The notes below the pieces were generated by a model, which saw only the letters and a program-made list of their open reading frames with translations, was not told the origin of the DNA and searched no databases. From NCBI RefSeq assembly GCF_013141915.1, contig NZ_SROX01000014.1:112096-176095 (forward strand): a stretch of 64,000 nucleotides of DNA, read 5' to 3'. Positions 8,680-18,302 of this stretch are shown piece by piece (within the stretch, counting starts at the first letter, position 1; each line of letters opens with the position of its first letter). Made by a program: the position numbers and the translations under genes. This DNA comes from Cupriavidus necator (GTDB lineage: Bacteria; Pseudomonadota; Gammaproteobacteria; Burkholderiales; Burkholderiaceae).

Positions 8680-9426
8680 TCAGGGTGCAATCTGGTCGAC
8701 GGCGTCGGTGATCAGCCCGTCCAGGCCCCAGGCCAGCAACTGCGCTGCCCGCGCCGGGTCGTTGACGGTGTAGGCCAGCACGCGCAAGCCGGCCGCATGC
8801 GCAGCGGCGATGACGCTGGCATCGAGTTCGCGATGGTTTGCATCCAGCGCGACGCAGCCCAGTTGGCGCAGCCGTTCCAGCCAGTTCGCAGGCAGCTTGT
8901 CGAGCAGCAGCGCGCGCGGCAGATCGGGCGCGACGCGCGCCGCGGCGGCGAGCGCTTCCTCTGAAAACGACGACAGCAGCGGCGGCACCTCGGCGCCGGC
9001 CCACAACGACTGCGCATCGATGGCCACTGCGGCCCCGGTGCGCGCCTCCGTACCGGGCACGGGCTTGATCTCGATATTGACCAGGAAGCCGTTAGCCCGG
9101 GTGTAGCGCGCGATCGCCGCCAGCGTCGGCACGGGCTCGCCAGCAAAGGCCGGGCCGCACCAGCTGCCGGCATCGAGCAGCGCCAGTTCGCCCAGCGTCA
9201 GTGCATCCACCCTGCCCTGGCCGCTGGTGGTGCGGTCCAGCGTGGCGTCGTGCATCAGCACCGGCTTGCCGTCGGCCGACAGCTTCACATCGAACTCGAA
9301 CATGCGGTAGCCAAAGCCGGCGCCGTGGCGGAACGCGGCCAGTGTGTTCTCCGGCGCCAGCTTGCCGGCGCCGCGGTGCGCGATGTGGCTGGGATAGCGC
9401 CACGCGCTTTCGGTTGCGGTGGTCAT
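8680..9426 (-). CDS. ugpQ: Glycerophosphodiester phosphodiesterase, cytosolic UgpQ type
   Basis: Hydrolyses glycerophosphodiesters to an alcohol and sn-glycerol-3-phosphate. It has 248 residues and no signal peptide, as expected of UgpQ, which acts on diesters entering through the Ugp transporter. The GDPD TIM-barrel motifs are intact: H17-R18 in HIAHRGA, E44 and D46 in FEFDV, and H59 in VLMHD. It begins 1 bp after the ugpC stop codon, so translation is probably coupled. It is the last gene of ugpBAECQ. Confidence 0.93.
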   Translation of the reverse strand: MTTATESAWRYPSHIAHRGAGKLAPENTLAAFRHGAGFGYRMFEFDVKLSADGKPVLMHDATLDRTTSGQGRVDALTLGELALLDAGSWCGPAFAGEPVPTLAAIARYTRANGFLVNIEIKPVPGTEARTGAAVAIDAQSLWAGAEVPPLLSSFSEEALAAAARVAPDLPRALLLDKLPANWLERLRQLGCVALDANHRELDASVIAAAHAAGLRVLAYTVNDPARAAQLLAWGLDGLITDAVDQIAP

Positions 9427-9427
9427 G

Positions 9428-10528
<1,101 letters not shown>

Positions 10529-10548
10529 TGCTTTTGTCCCGCGCGCGC

Positions 10549-10564
10549 GCGTGGCGCGCCACGC
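10549..10564. other. Perfect 16-bp palindrome between ugpE and ugpC
   Basis: GCGTGGCGCGCCACGC reads the same on both strands and immediately follows the ugpE stop codon. It could be an mRNA hairpin that tunes processing or relative expression of ugpE and ugpC. No T-run follows it, so it is not a typical terminator. Confidence 0.4.
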
Positions 10565-10565
10565 C

Positions 10566-11414
10566 TTATTTTTCCGTTTCGACCAGGCCCTTGACGAACC
10601 ACTTCTGCATCAGCACCACCACCACCGCGGGCGGGATCATCGCCAGCATCACCGTGGCCATCACCAGGTTCCAGTCGGTGGCGGCATCGCCCGAGCGCGA
10701 GATCATTTGCGTGACCCCCACCACCACCGGCGTCATCGACTTCTGCGTGGTGATCAGCAATGGCCACAGGTACTGGTTCCAACCGTAGATGAACTGGATC
10801 ACGAACAGTGCCGCGATGCTGGTGCGCGACAGCGGCAGCACCACGTCCCAGAAGAAGCGCAGCGGCCCGGCGCCGTCGATGCGCGCGGCTTCGGCCAGCT
10901 CGTCGGGAATCGTCAGGAAGAACTGGCGGAACAGGAAGGTGGCGGTGGCCGACGCGATGATGGGGATGGTCAGGCCGAAATAGCTGTCCAGCAGGCCCAG
11001 GTCCGACACCACCTTGTAGGTGGGCAGGATCCGCACCTCTACCGGCAGCATCAGCGTGATGAAGATCAGCCAGAAGAAGGTCTTGCGCAGCGGAAACTTG
11101 AAATAGACGATGGCAAAGGCCGAGATGATCGAGATCGCGATCTTGCCCAGCGCAATGCCGAGCGCCATGATCAGGCTGTTCTTCATCATGGTCGACACCG
11201 GCGACGCGGCCTCGCCCACGCCCTGGAACAGCACCGTGCGATAGTTCTCGATCAGGTGGCTGCCGGGGATCAGCGTCATCGGCGCATCGAGCACCTCTTC
11301 GGCGGTCAGCGTCGACGCGACAAAGGTCAGGTACACCGGGAACACCACGATCACGATGCCCAGGATCAGCACCGCGTGGCTCAGGAAATCCAGAAAGGGA
11401 CGACGTTCTACCAT
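10566..11414 (-). CDS. ugpE: sn-glycerol-3-phosphate ABC transporter permease UgpE
   Basis: Inner-membrane permease of the MalG type, 282 residues with about six hydrophobic segments. The EAA loop that contacts the ATPase is visible as EAARIDGAGPLRFFWDVVLP. It pairs with UgpA to form the channel for glycerol-3-phosphate and glycerophosphodiesters. The gap to ugpA is 11 bp, consistent with one transcript. Confidence 0.93.
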   Translation of the reverse strand: MVERRPFLDFLSHAVLILGIVIVVFPVYLTFVASTLTAEEVLDAPMTLIPGSHLIENYRTVLFQGVGEAASPVSTMMKNSLIMALGIALGKIAISIISAFAIVYFKFPLRKTFFWLIFITLMLPVEVRILPTYKVVSDLGLLDSYFGLTIPIIASATATFLFRQFFLTIPDELAEAARIDGAGPLRFFWDVVLPLSRTSIAALFVIQFIYGWNQYLWPLLITTQKSMTPVVVGVTQMISRSGDAATDWNLVMATVMLAMIPPAVVVVLMQKWFVKGLVETEK

Positions 11415-11425
11415 GGTTGCCTCTG

Positions 11426-12307
11426 TCAGTACTGGACCTTGCGTTCCACATAACGGAACTGCACCACGGTCAGCGCGATCACAATCACCATCAGCACCAC
11501 CGACTGCGCGGCCGAGCCGCCGATGTCCATGCCGCGGAAGCCGTCATGGAAGACCTTGTAGACCAGCGTGTTGGTCGAATTGAAGGGCCCGCCGTGCGTG
11601 ACCGCGTCGATGATGGCAAAGGTGTCGAAGAACGCGTAGACCACGTTGATCACCATCAGGAAGAAAGTGGTCGGCGACAGCAGCGGGAACACGATTGACC
11701 AGAAGCGGCGCCACGGCCCCGCGCCATCGATGGCAGCGGCCTCGATCAGCGAGCGCGGGATGCTCTGCAGCCCGGCCAGGAAAAACAGGAAGTTGTAGCT
11801 GATCTGCTTCCAGGCCGCGGCCAGCACCACCAGCAGCAGGGCCTGGTTGCCGTTGAGCAGGAAATTCCATTCGACGCCAAGCTTGCGCAGCGCAAACGAC
11901 ACCACGCCCAGGGTCGGGTTGAACATGAACATCCACAGCACGCCCGCCACCGCCGGCGCCACCGCATACGGCCAGATCAGCAGGGTCTTGTAGCCGACAG
12001 CGCCGCGGATGATGCGGTCGGCAAAATACGCCAGCAGCAGCGCGGTGCTCAGGCCCACCACCGTCACGCCCACGGCGAAGATCGCGGTAGTCTGGAACGA
12101 CTCGACATAAAGCGGGTCGCTCCACAGCATGCGGAAGTTGTCCAGGCCAACGAAGTCCAGGTTGATGCCGAAGGCATCCTGCTGCAGCATCGACTGGTAC
12201 AGCGCCTGCCCGGCGGGCAGGAAGAAGAAGATCAGCGTGATCGCGATCTGCGGCAGCACCAGCAGATACGGCAGCCACGGCGAACGGAAAACGACGCGTT
12301 TTTCCAT
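11426..12307 (-). CDS. ugpA: sn-glycerol-3-phosphate ABC transporter permease UgpA
   Basis: Inner-membrane permease of the MalF type, 293 residues. The first membrane segment lies at about residues 12-35, and the EAA loop reads EAAAIDGAGPWRRFWSIVFP. It forms the heterodimeric channel with UgpE. A hairpin in the 149-bp gap between ugpB and ugpA could lower its expression relative to the binding protein. Confidence 0.93.
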   Translation of the reverse strand: MEKRVVFRSPWLPYLLVLPQIAITLIFFFLPAGQALYQSMLQQDAFGINLDFVGLDNFRMLWSDPLYVESFQTTAIFAVGVTVVGLSTALLLAYFADRIIRGAVGYKTLLIWPYAVAPAVAGVLWMFMFNPTLGVVSFALRKLGVEWNFLLNGNQALLLVVLAAAWKQISYNFLFFLAGLQSIPRSLIEAAAIDGAGPWRRFWSIVFPLLSPTTFFLMVINVVYAFFDTFAIIDAVTHGGPFNSTNTLVYKVFHDGFRGMDIGGSAAQSVVLMVIVIALTVVQFRYVERKVQY

Positions 12308-12394
12308 GAACGGATTCCGGCGGATGCCGCGGATGGCGGCATCGGACTAGCTACGAAGTGGCGGGCGGCGCCGGTCGGCACCGGCCACAAAGCA

Positions 12395-12423
12395 AGCGGG
12401 CGGGGGTTTCGCCGCCGCCCGCT
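12395..12423 (-). other. Hairpin between ugpB and ugpA
   Basis: A 9-bp inverted repeat (AGCGGGCGG at 12395-12403, CCGCCCGCT at 12415-12423) with an 11-nt loop lies just past the ugpB stop. Such hairpins behind binding-protein genes often protect the upstream mRNA or attenuate the permease genes. That role is inferred here. No clear T-run follows. Confidence 0.4.
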
Positions 12424-12456
12424 GGTCACGTCAGCCTGCTGGCAAGGCCTGGCGCC

Positions 12457-13773
12457 TTACTCGCGCGCAGTCTTCTGGAAGCGCTCCAGCAGGTCGTTGC
12501 CGCGGGCCACGGCCGAGTCCAGCGCGGCCTTGGGTTCCTTCTTGCCGGCCCAGACGGCTTCCAGTTCCTCGTCCACCACGGTGCGGATCTGCACCATGTT
12601 GCCCAGGCGCACGCCGCGCGACTTGTCGGTGGTCTTGACCACCATCTGCTGCACCGAGACGTCGGCGCCGGGGTTCTTGTCGTAGTAGCCCGACTTCTTC
12701 GTCATCTCGTAGGCGGCCATGGTCACCGGCAGGTAGCCGGTGGCCTGGTGCCAGTCGGACTGGATTTCTGGCCGCGACAGGAAATTGAAGAACTTGGCCA
12801 CGCCCTTGTACTCGTCAGGCTTCTTGCCGCCCATCACCCACAGCGACGCGCCGCCAATGATGGTGTTCTGCGGGGCGCCCTGCACCTCGGGGTAGTACGG
12901 CAGCTGCGCCACCGCGAACGCAAACTTGGCGTTCTTGCGGATATTGGCCAGCGACGCCGACGAGCCGGTGAACATGGCGCACTCGCCGTTATAGAACTTG
13001 GCTTGCGATTCAGCCTTGCGCCCGCCATAGCTGAAGTAGCCCTTCTTCACCATGTCCTGCAGGTTGGTGATGTGCTTGACGTGCAGCGGGCTGTTGAAGA
13101 CCAGGCGCGTGTCCGTGCCGCCGAAGCCGTTGTTCTTGGTGGCGAACAGCGTGTTGTGCCAGGCCGAGAAGCTTTCCAGGTGGACCCACCCCTGCCAGTC
13201 GGTGGTATAGGCGCAGTTGGTGCCCGAGGCCTTGAGCTTGGCCGAGTACTGCATCACCTCGGGCCAGGTCTTGGGCGGCTTTTCCGGATCCAGGCCCGCC
13301 TTCTTGAAGGCGTCCTTGTTGTAGTAGAACACCGTGGTCGAGCTGTTGAACGGGAACGACAGCATCTCGCCCTTGGACGAGGTGTAGTAGCCGGCCACCG
13401 CAGGGATATAGGCCTTCTGGTCGAACTTTTCGCCGGCGTCCTTCATCACCGTCGACACCGGCTTGATCGCGCCCTTGGCGCTCATCATGGTGGCGGTGCC
13501 GACCTCGAACACCTGCAGGATCGCCGGCGCGCCGCCGGCGCGGAAGGCGGCGATGCCCGCCGCCATGGTCTCGTCGTAATTGCCCTTGTTGACCGGCACT
13601 ACCTTGTATTCGGACTGGCTGGCGTTGAACTTGTTGGCGATCTCGTTCACCTTGTCGTTCAGCGCGCCCTGCATGGCGTGCCACCACTGGATCTCAACGG
13701 CGGCATGCGCGCTGCCGGCCCCGGTCAGGGCGGCCAGCACGGCGATTTTGAGCACGGTACGGGATAAGGACAT
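12457..13773 (-). CDS. ugpB: Periplasmic sn-glycerol-3-phosphate-binding protein
   Basis: Solute-binding protein of the Ugp importer, 438 residues. It has a Sec signal peptide (basic start, hydrophobic ALTGAGSAHA cleavage region) and matches UgpB closely from VEIQWWHAMQGALNDKVN onward. It captures glycerol-3-phosphate and glycerophosphodiesters in the periplasm. The ATG at 13773 is preceded by AAGGAGAG. It is the first gene of ugpBAECQ, and a possible Pho box lies upstream, in keeping with phosphate-starvation control of ugp in E. coli. Confidence 0.94.
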   Translation of the reverse strand: MSLSRTVLKIAVLAALTGAGSAHAAVEIQWWHAMQGALNDKVNEIANKFNASQSEYKVVPVNKGNYDETMAAGIAAFRAGGAPAILQVFEVGTATMMSAKGAIKPVSTVMKDAGEKFDQKAYIPAVAGYYTSSKGEMLSFPFNSSTTVFYYNKDAFKKAGLDPEKPPKTWPEVMQYSAKLKASGTNCAYTTDWQGWVHLESFSAWHNTLFATKNNGFGGTDTRLVFNSPLHVKHITNLQDMVKKGYFSYGGRKAESQAKFYNGECAMFTGSSASLANIRKNAKFAFAVAQLPYYPEVQGAPQNTIIGGASLWVMGGKKPDEYKGVAKFFNFLSRPEIQSDWHQATGYLPVTMAAYEMTKKSGYYDKNPGADVSVQQMVVKTTDKSRGVRLGNMVQIRTVVDEELEAVWAGKKEPKAALDSAVARGNDLLERFQKTARE

Positions 13774-13793
13774 CTGTGGCTCTCCTTGGTCTG

Positions 13794-13843
13794 TCTATAG
13801 CAGTCAGTTGAAAATCCGACAGCATGTGATTCTTTTATGACAG
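13794..13843 (-). promoter_or_regulatory. Possible Pho-box promoter of the ugp operon
   Basis: On the minus strand, CTGTCAT (13843-13837) and CTGTCGG (13822-13816) resemble PhoB half-sites (CTGTCAT) and are spaced 21 bp apart, about two helical turns. A TATAGA -10 hexamer lies at 13799-13794, and ugpB begins 21 bp further on. The canonical 11-bp tandem spacing is not met because the middle repeat is poor, so this is a candidate only. Confidence 0.4.
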
Positions 13844-13953
13844 CGGCATGTTACGCCTGTCGCACCTGCGCTAGCAAATCAGCAGATTTACCAGTATGGG
13901 CAGGTCCGGTCTTTTTGCAGTGCAATAAACGAATTTGCGCGCAGATCCACGGT

Positions 13954-13959
13954 TACAAT
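13954..13959 (+). promoter_or_regulatory. -10 hexamer of a probably leaderless HAD gene
   Basis: TACAAT ends only 8 nt before the ATG at 13968, so transcription would begin at or next to the start codon. No good -35 hexamer was seen at 16-18 bp. Confidence 0.5.
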
Positions 13960-13967
13960 GGCCCGCC

Positions 13968-14759
13968 ATGCAATCCCTGAACAAGCTCTCTAATACGGCG
14001 CTGCGCGGCGTGCGCGGCGTGCTCACCGACATCGACGGCACCCTGACCACCGACGGGCGGCTGCCGGCCTCGACCTACCTGGCGCTCGACGGCCTGCGCC
14101 GGGCTGGCCTGCATGTGATTCCGGTCACCGGGCGCTGCATTGCCTGGGCCGAGATCCTGACGCGCCTGTGGCCGGTCGATGCCATCATCGGCGAAAACGG
14201 TGCGTTCTACTCGCACCTGCACCACGGCCGGCTCCAGACCCGTTTCCTTGACGATGCCGCAACGCGCGCGCGCAACCTGGAGCGCATCCACGCACTGGGC
14301 CAGCGCATCGTACGCGAGGTGCCCGGCTGCGCGCTGGCGTCCGACCAGGCCTGGCATGCCGCCGACCTGGCCATCGACCATGCCGAAGACGTCGCCCCGC
14401 TGCCCGAAGATGCGGTGGCGCGTATCGCGGCCCTGATGCGCGAGGCCGGCATGACTGCCACCGTCAGCTCGATCCACGTCAACGGCTGGTTCGGCCGGCA
14501 CGACAAGCTGTCGATGAGCAAGCTGTGCGTGGCCGAACTGCTGGGCGAGGACCTGGATGCGCGGCGCGACCAATGGCTGTTTATCGGGGACTCGGCCAAC
14601 GATGCCTCGATGTTTGCGCATTTCCCGCTGTCGGTGGGCGTGGCCAATGTGCGCGATATCCTGCCGCAGTTGCCGGTGCCGCCCGCCTACATCACCACGG
14701 CCGCCGGCGGCGAAGGCTTTGCCGAAATGGCGCAGCGGCTGGTCGAGGCACGCGGCTGA
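13968..14759 (+). CDS. HAD-superfamily (Cof/T6PP-like) phosphatase
   Basis: A 263-residue cytosolic hydrolase. Motif I is LTDIDGTLT with the nucleophile D21 and acid D23. Motif IV is GDSANDAS with D208 and D212, and a large cap lies between them. This is the HAD-IIB arrangement seen in sugar phosphatases and mannosyl-3-phosphoglycerate phosphatase-like proteins. The substrate cannot be deduced. The ATG at 13968 is chosen because a TACAAT -10 lies 8 nt upstream. A TTG at 13935 would place the -10 inside the gene. It diverges from ugpB and converges on ntrC. Confidence 0.8.
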   Translation: MQSLNKLSNTALRGVRGVLTDIDGTLTTDGRLPASTYLALDGLRRAGLHVIPVTGRCIAWAEILTRLWPVDAIIGENGAFYSHLHHGRLQTRFLDDAATRARNLERIHALGQRIVREVPGCALASDQAWHAADLAIDHAEDVAPLPEDAVARIAALMREAGMTATVSSIHVNGWFGRHDKLSMSKLCVAELLGEDLDARRDQWLFIGDSANDASMFAHFPLSVGVANVRDILPQLPVPPAYITTAAGGEGFAEMAQRLVEARG

Positions 14760-14770
14760 ATCCGCATCGC

Positions 14771-14813
14771 AAAAGAAAAACCGGCCGGGGATGTCCCGGC
14801 CGGTTTTTCTTTG
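14771..14813. terminator. Bidirectional terminator between the HAD gene and ntrC
   Basis: A 9-bp GC stem (CCGGCCGGG at 14781-14789, CCCGGCCGG at 14795-14803) with a 5-nt loop is flanked by an A-run on one side and a T-run on the other. It can therefore terminate both the HAD gene on the plus strand and ntrC on the minus strand. Confidence 0.9.
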
Positions 14814-14840
14814 CCTTGCGCACCCTGCCCCTGTGGCAGC

Positions 14841-16394
14841 TCAGTCGAAGCCCAACTCCTGCAGCTTGCGCGTGATGGTATTGCGCCCGATCCCGAGCCG
14901 GGTCGCGGCTTCGACGCGGCGGCCGCGCGTGACGCCCAGCGCGGCTTCCAGCACCGCCTTTTCAAACCGGCGCGTCAGCAGGTCCATCACTTCGGGCTGG
15001 CCGGATTCAAGCATGGCGCGCGCCTCGCTGGCGAGCAGGCTTTCCCATCCGGCAGACATCTGGGCCGGCACCGGCGCCACCGATGTGGCCGGAGCGGCCC
15101 GGACCACCGTGGCCGTGTCTGCCTCGGCCACCGGCACCGCAAACCCGCCATAGTCGGCCAGATCCTGGGTGCCTTCATACTCGGGCGCGCGCAGATCCGG
15201 CGCGCGCTCCGGCCGCGGTGGGTTGACTGGCGCGCTGGTGCCGGCTTCCAGCATCTCGCGCGGCAGGTCCTTGACCTCGATGGTCTGCGCCGGCGCCATC
15301 ACGGTCAGCCAGTTGCACAGGTTTTCCAGCTGGCGCACGTTGCCCGGGAACGGCAGCGTGCTGACATAGGCCAGCGCCTCGTCCGACATGCGCTTGGGCT
15401 CGACGCCGAGTTCCTTGGCACTCTTCTGCAGGAAATGGCGCGCCAGCAGCGTGATGTCCTCCGGCCGCTCGCGCAGCGGCGGCAGCCGCAGCCGGATCAC
15501 GTTCAGGCGGTGGAACAAGTCCTCGCGGAACAGCCCTTCCTTGACGCGCAGTTCCAGGTTCTGGTGCGTGGCGGCGATCACGCGCACATTGGCGCGCAAC
15601 GGGTTGTGGCCACCGACGCGATAGAAGTTGCCGTCGGACAGCACGCGCAGCAGCCGCGTCTGCAGGTCGAACGGCATGTCGCCGATTTCGTCGAGAAACA
15701 GCGTGCCGCCCTCGGCCTGCTCGAAGCGCCCGCGCCGCATGGTCTGCGCGCCGGTAAAGGCGCCGCGCTCATGGCCGAACAGTTCGGACTCCAGCAGGTC
15801 CTTGGGAATCGCCGCAGTGTTGAGTGCGATAAACGGGCCGTTGGCGCGCGGGCTGTGCTTGTGCAGTGCGCGCGCGACCAGTTCCTTGCCGGTACCGGAT
15901 TCGCCAGTGATCATCACCGTCACGTTGGATTGCGACAGCCGGCCAATGGCGCGGAACACGTCCTGCATCGCCGGCGCCTGGCCGAGAATCTCGGGCGCGT
16001 CGACCAGGCGGTCGTCCATTTCTTCCTCGCGCAGGCTTTCTTCCAGCGCGCGCCGGATCAGCTCGACCGCCTTGTCGACATCGAACGGCTTGGCCAGGTA
16101 TTCGAAGGCGCCGCCCTGGAATGCCGCTACCGCGCTGTCCAGGTCGGAATACGCCGTCATCACGATGACCGGCAACCCCGGGTGCCGGGTCTTGATGGCC
16201 TGCAGCAGGTCCAGGCCGGAACCGCCGGGCATGCGGATATCCGATATCAGCACCTGCGGCTGGTCATCTTCCAGCGCGGCCAGGGCGTCCCGCACATTGG
16301 TGAAGCTGCGCGACAGCAGGCTCTCGCGGGCCAGGGCCTTTTCCAGGACCCAGCGGATTGATTGATCGTCGTCGACTATCCAGATCGGCTTCAT
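14841..16394 (-). CDS. ntrC: Nitrogen regulator NtrC, sigma54 enhancer-binding protein
   Basis: Response regulator that activates sigma54 promoters under nitrogen limitation. It has 517 residues. The receiver domain carries phosphoacceptor D52. The AAA+ domain has Walker A GESGTGK at 164-170 and the sigma54-contacting GAFTGA at 211-216. A Fis-type helix-turn-helix is at the C-terminus (RRVEAATRLGIGRNTITRKL). It is longer than E. coli NtrC (469 residues) because of a Pro/Ala-rich linker of roughly 70 residues before the DNA-binding domain. It lies 85 bp after ntrB. Likely targets include the boxes upstream of glnA. Confidence 0.95.
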   Translation of the reverse strand: MKPIWIVDDDQSIRWVLEKALARESLLSRSFTNVRDALAALEDDQPQVLISDIRMPGGSGLDLLQAIKTRHPGLPVIVMTAYSDLDSAVAAFQGGAFEYLAKPFDVDKAVELIRRALEESLREEEMDDRLVDAPEILGQAPAMQDVFRAIGRLSQSNVTVMITGESGTGKELVARALHKHSPRANGPFIALNTAAIPKDLLESELFGHERGAFTGAQTMRRGRFEQAEGGTLFLDEIGDMPFDLQTRLLRVLSDGNFYRVGGHNPLRANVRVIAATHQNLELRVKEGLFREDLFHRLNVIRLRLPPLRERPEDITLLARHFLQKSAKELGVEPKRMSDEALAYVSTLPFPGNVRQLENLCNWLTVMAPAQTIEVKDLPREMLEAGTSAPVNPPRPERAPDLRAPEYEGTQDLADYGGFAVPVAEADTATVVRAAPATSVAPVPAQMSAGWESLLASEARAMLESGQPEVMDLLTRRFEKAVLEAALGVTRGRRVEAATRLGIGRNTITRKLQELGFD

Positions 16395-16479
16395 GTGCGT
16401 CGCTTGTCTGCTCGGTGTCAGTGGGTCTTCCGCATGCCCTGGCCACGTCGGTGCACGCGCTTGCGGACGCCGGCAAAGG

Positions 16480-17655
16480 CTAGTGCAGCGGCAGCAGGAT
16501 ACGGAAGTCGGTACAGCCCGGCCTGCTCTCGCATTCGATCAAGCCCTCGTGCTGCTGCACGAAGGTTTGCGCGAGTGTGAGACCCAGTCCGCTGCCGCCA
16601 TCCCTGCCCGATACCAGCGGATAGAAGATGCGTTCGCGGATGTCCTCGGGAATCCCCGGGCCGTTGTCGATCACATGCAAGTCCAATGCCAGCTTGAACA
16701 AGCGCTTCGCAATGGTGACCTGCCGTGCGATGCGCGTGCGCAGCACGATCTGCGCATCGCCGCGCGCGATGCGGTCGGCAAGCGCGTGCGCGGCGTTGTG
16801 GACGATGTTGAGCACGGCCTGGATCAGCTGCTCCTTGTCGCCCTGCAGTTCGGGCAGGCTGGCGTCGTAGTCGCGCACGATCTCCAGCCCGTTGGGAAAC
16901 TCGGCCAGCACCACTGAACGCACGCGCTCGAGCACCTCGTGGATATTCAGGCTCGACACGATATGCGGATGCCGGTGCGGCTCGAGCAGCCGGTCCACCA
17001 GCGTCTGCAGCCGGTCCGATTCCTTGATGATGACTTGCGTGTATTCGCGCAGCGAGCGCTCGGGCAGCTCGAACTCCAGCAACTGCGCCGCCCCGCGGAT
17101 GCCGCCCAGCGGATTCTTGATCTCGTGAGCCAGGTTGCGGATCAGCTCCTTGTTGGCCGAGGTCAGGTCCAGGATGCGTTCTTCGCGGTCGCTGCGCACC
17201 TTCTGTTCGTTGGGCAGGATCTCGACCATCACGGTGTCGCTGACGGCCTCGAGCGCGGCGATTACCACGTGCACATGGATAGGATCCTGCAGCGGCGGAT
17301 GCAAAATCAGGTCCTGCCGGCGCACATCGAACTGCCGCGAGACCACCGTATCGAGCATGTTGTGCAGCTCATCGGATTTGCCGAACAGGTCGGGCAGCGT
17401 CAGCTCGACCATGCCCTTGCGCGACACGCCGAAAGTCGCCTCGGCGGCCGGATTGGCGTAGACCACGCGCAACCCCGGCTGGCGCACCAGCAGCACCGGG
17501 TTGGCGACCACGTCCAGGCCGGCATGGAACGCCGTGGCGCCGAGGCTCAGCACGCGCGCGCCCGGCTCGGGCAGTGCCGGTTCCGCGGGCGGCTCGATCC
17601 GCGCGCCCTCGGCACTGCCGGCCTTGCGTGACACTCCGCGAATCAGGCGACGCAT
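16480..17655 (-). CDS. ntrB: Nitrogen sensor histidine kinase NtrB
   Basis: Cytosolic kinase/phosphatase controlling NtrC phosphorylation, normally through PII. It has 391 residues. An N-terminal PAS domain (about 40-150) is followed by the H-box NLAHEIKNP with phosphorylated H177. The ATPase domain ends with DNGPGIP and GSGLGLTLAQ. There are no membrane segments. It starts 4 bp after the DUF4124 gene, with AAGGA upstream, which suggests translational coupling. Confidence 0.94.
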   Translation of the reverse strand: MRRLIRGVSRKAGSAEGARIEPPAEPALPEPGARVLSLGATAFHAGLDVVANPVLLVRQPGLRVVYANPAAEATFGVSRKGMVELTLPDLFGKSDELHNMLDTVVSRQFDVRRQDLILHPPLQDPIHVHVVIAALEAVSDTVMVEILPNEQKVRSDREERILDLTSANKELIRNLAHEIKNPLGGIRGAAQLLEFELPERSLREYTQVIIKESDRLQTLVDRLLEPHRHPHIVSSLNIHEVLERVRSVVLAEFPNGLEIVRDYDASLPELQGDKEQLIQAVLNIVHNAAHALADRIARGDAQIVLRTRIARQVTIAKRLFKLALDLHVIDNGPGIPEDIRERIFYPLVSGRDGGSGLGLTLAQTFVQQHEGLIECESRPGCTDFRILLPLH

Positions 17656-17659
17656 AAGA

Positions 17660-18193
17660 CTAGTCCTTCAGGTTGCCCAGCTCGCGCCGCAACGACGCCG
17701 CGTTGGCTTCGCTGCGGGCAATGTCGTCGCGCAGCGCCGCGGTGCGGTCGAGGTATTTCTGGTAGTTGCGCTCGTTGCCCTGGCGCTCCGGTTGGCCGTT
17801 GTTGTATTCAGCGCGCAGCCCCTGCAGCTTGGCCTCCTCGGCCTGCAGTTCCTGCGCCAGCACGGTGCGGCGCTCGCTGTCGCGGCTTCTCTGGGTGGCG
17901 CTGTCCACGCGCGGGAAACTGGTGCTGCCGGTGGTGGCAGCGCTGCTGCCGGCACTCCTGGCCGGTGCGGCAATGCGCCCGCCCGGCACCGTCACCACCT
18001 CGGGCAGGTTCAGCTTCTTGCAGCCCTTGCCGCCGTTGCCGTTGCGATACTCCGGCACGCCATTGGGCCCGGTGCAGACATAGACATCCGATGACTGCGC
18101 CAGGGACGGCCCGGCCCACGCGCCCAGCGTCAGCGCCGCGGCGCTCACCAGAACGGGGAATCGGTGTCGGCTTTGGTGCACGGAACGTGGCAT
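17660..18193 (-). CDS. DUF4124-type exported protein
   Basis: A 177-residue protein of unknown function. From the ATG at 18193 it starts with a signal peptide cleaved near GPSLAQ. A short DUF4124-like region (VYVCTGPNGVPEYRN) with two cysteines follows, then a long charged segment with coiled-coil character (about 95-175). The upstream ATG at 18232 would add 13 residues and spoil the signal peptide. Proteins of this kind commonly sit between glnA and ntrB in this bacterial group, but no role in nitrogen control is known to me. Confidence 0.7.
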   Translation of the reverse strand: MPRSVHQSRHRFPVLVSAAALTLGAWAGPSLAQSSDVYVCTGPNGVPEYRNGNGGKGCKKLNLPEVVTVPGGRIAAPARSAGSSAATTGSTSFPRVDSATQRSRDSERRTVLAQELQAEEAKLQGLRAEYNNGQPERQGNERNYQKYLDRTAALRDDIARSEANAASLRRELGNLKD

Positions 18194-18302
18194 GGCTTGG
18201 GTCCGGCGAGCCGTGCGGGAAGAGGCATCCATGGGCGGGGCGTCAGGTCAGAACAGGGTGGAATCGAGACACGATCGGATTCCCCATTCTAGCGAGCAAA
18301 GC

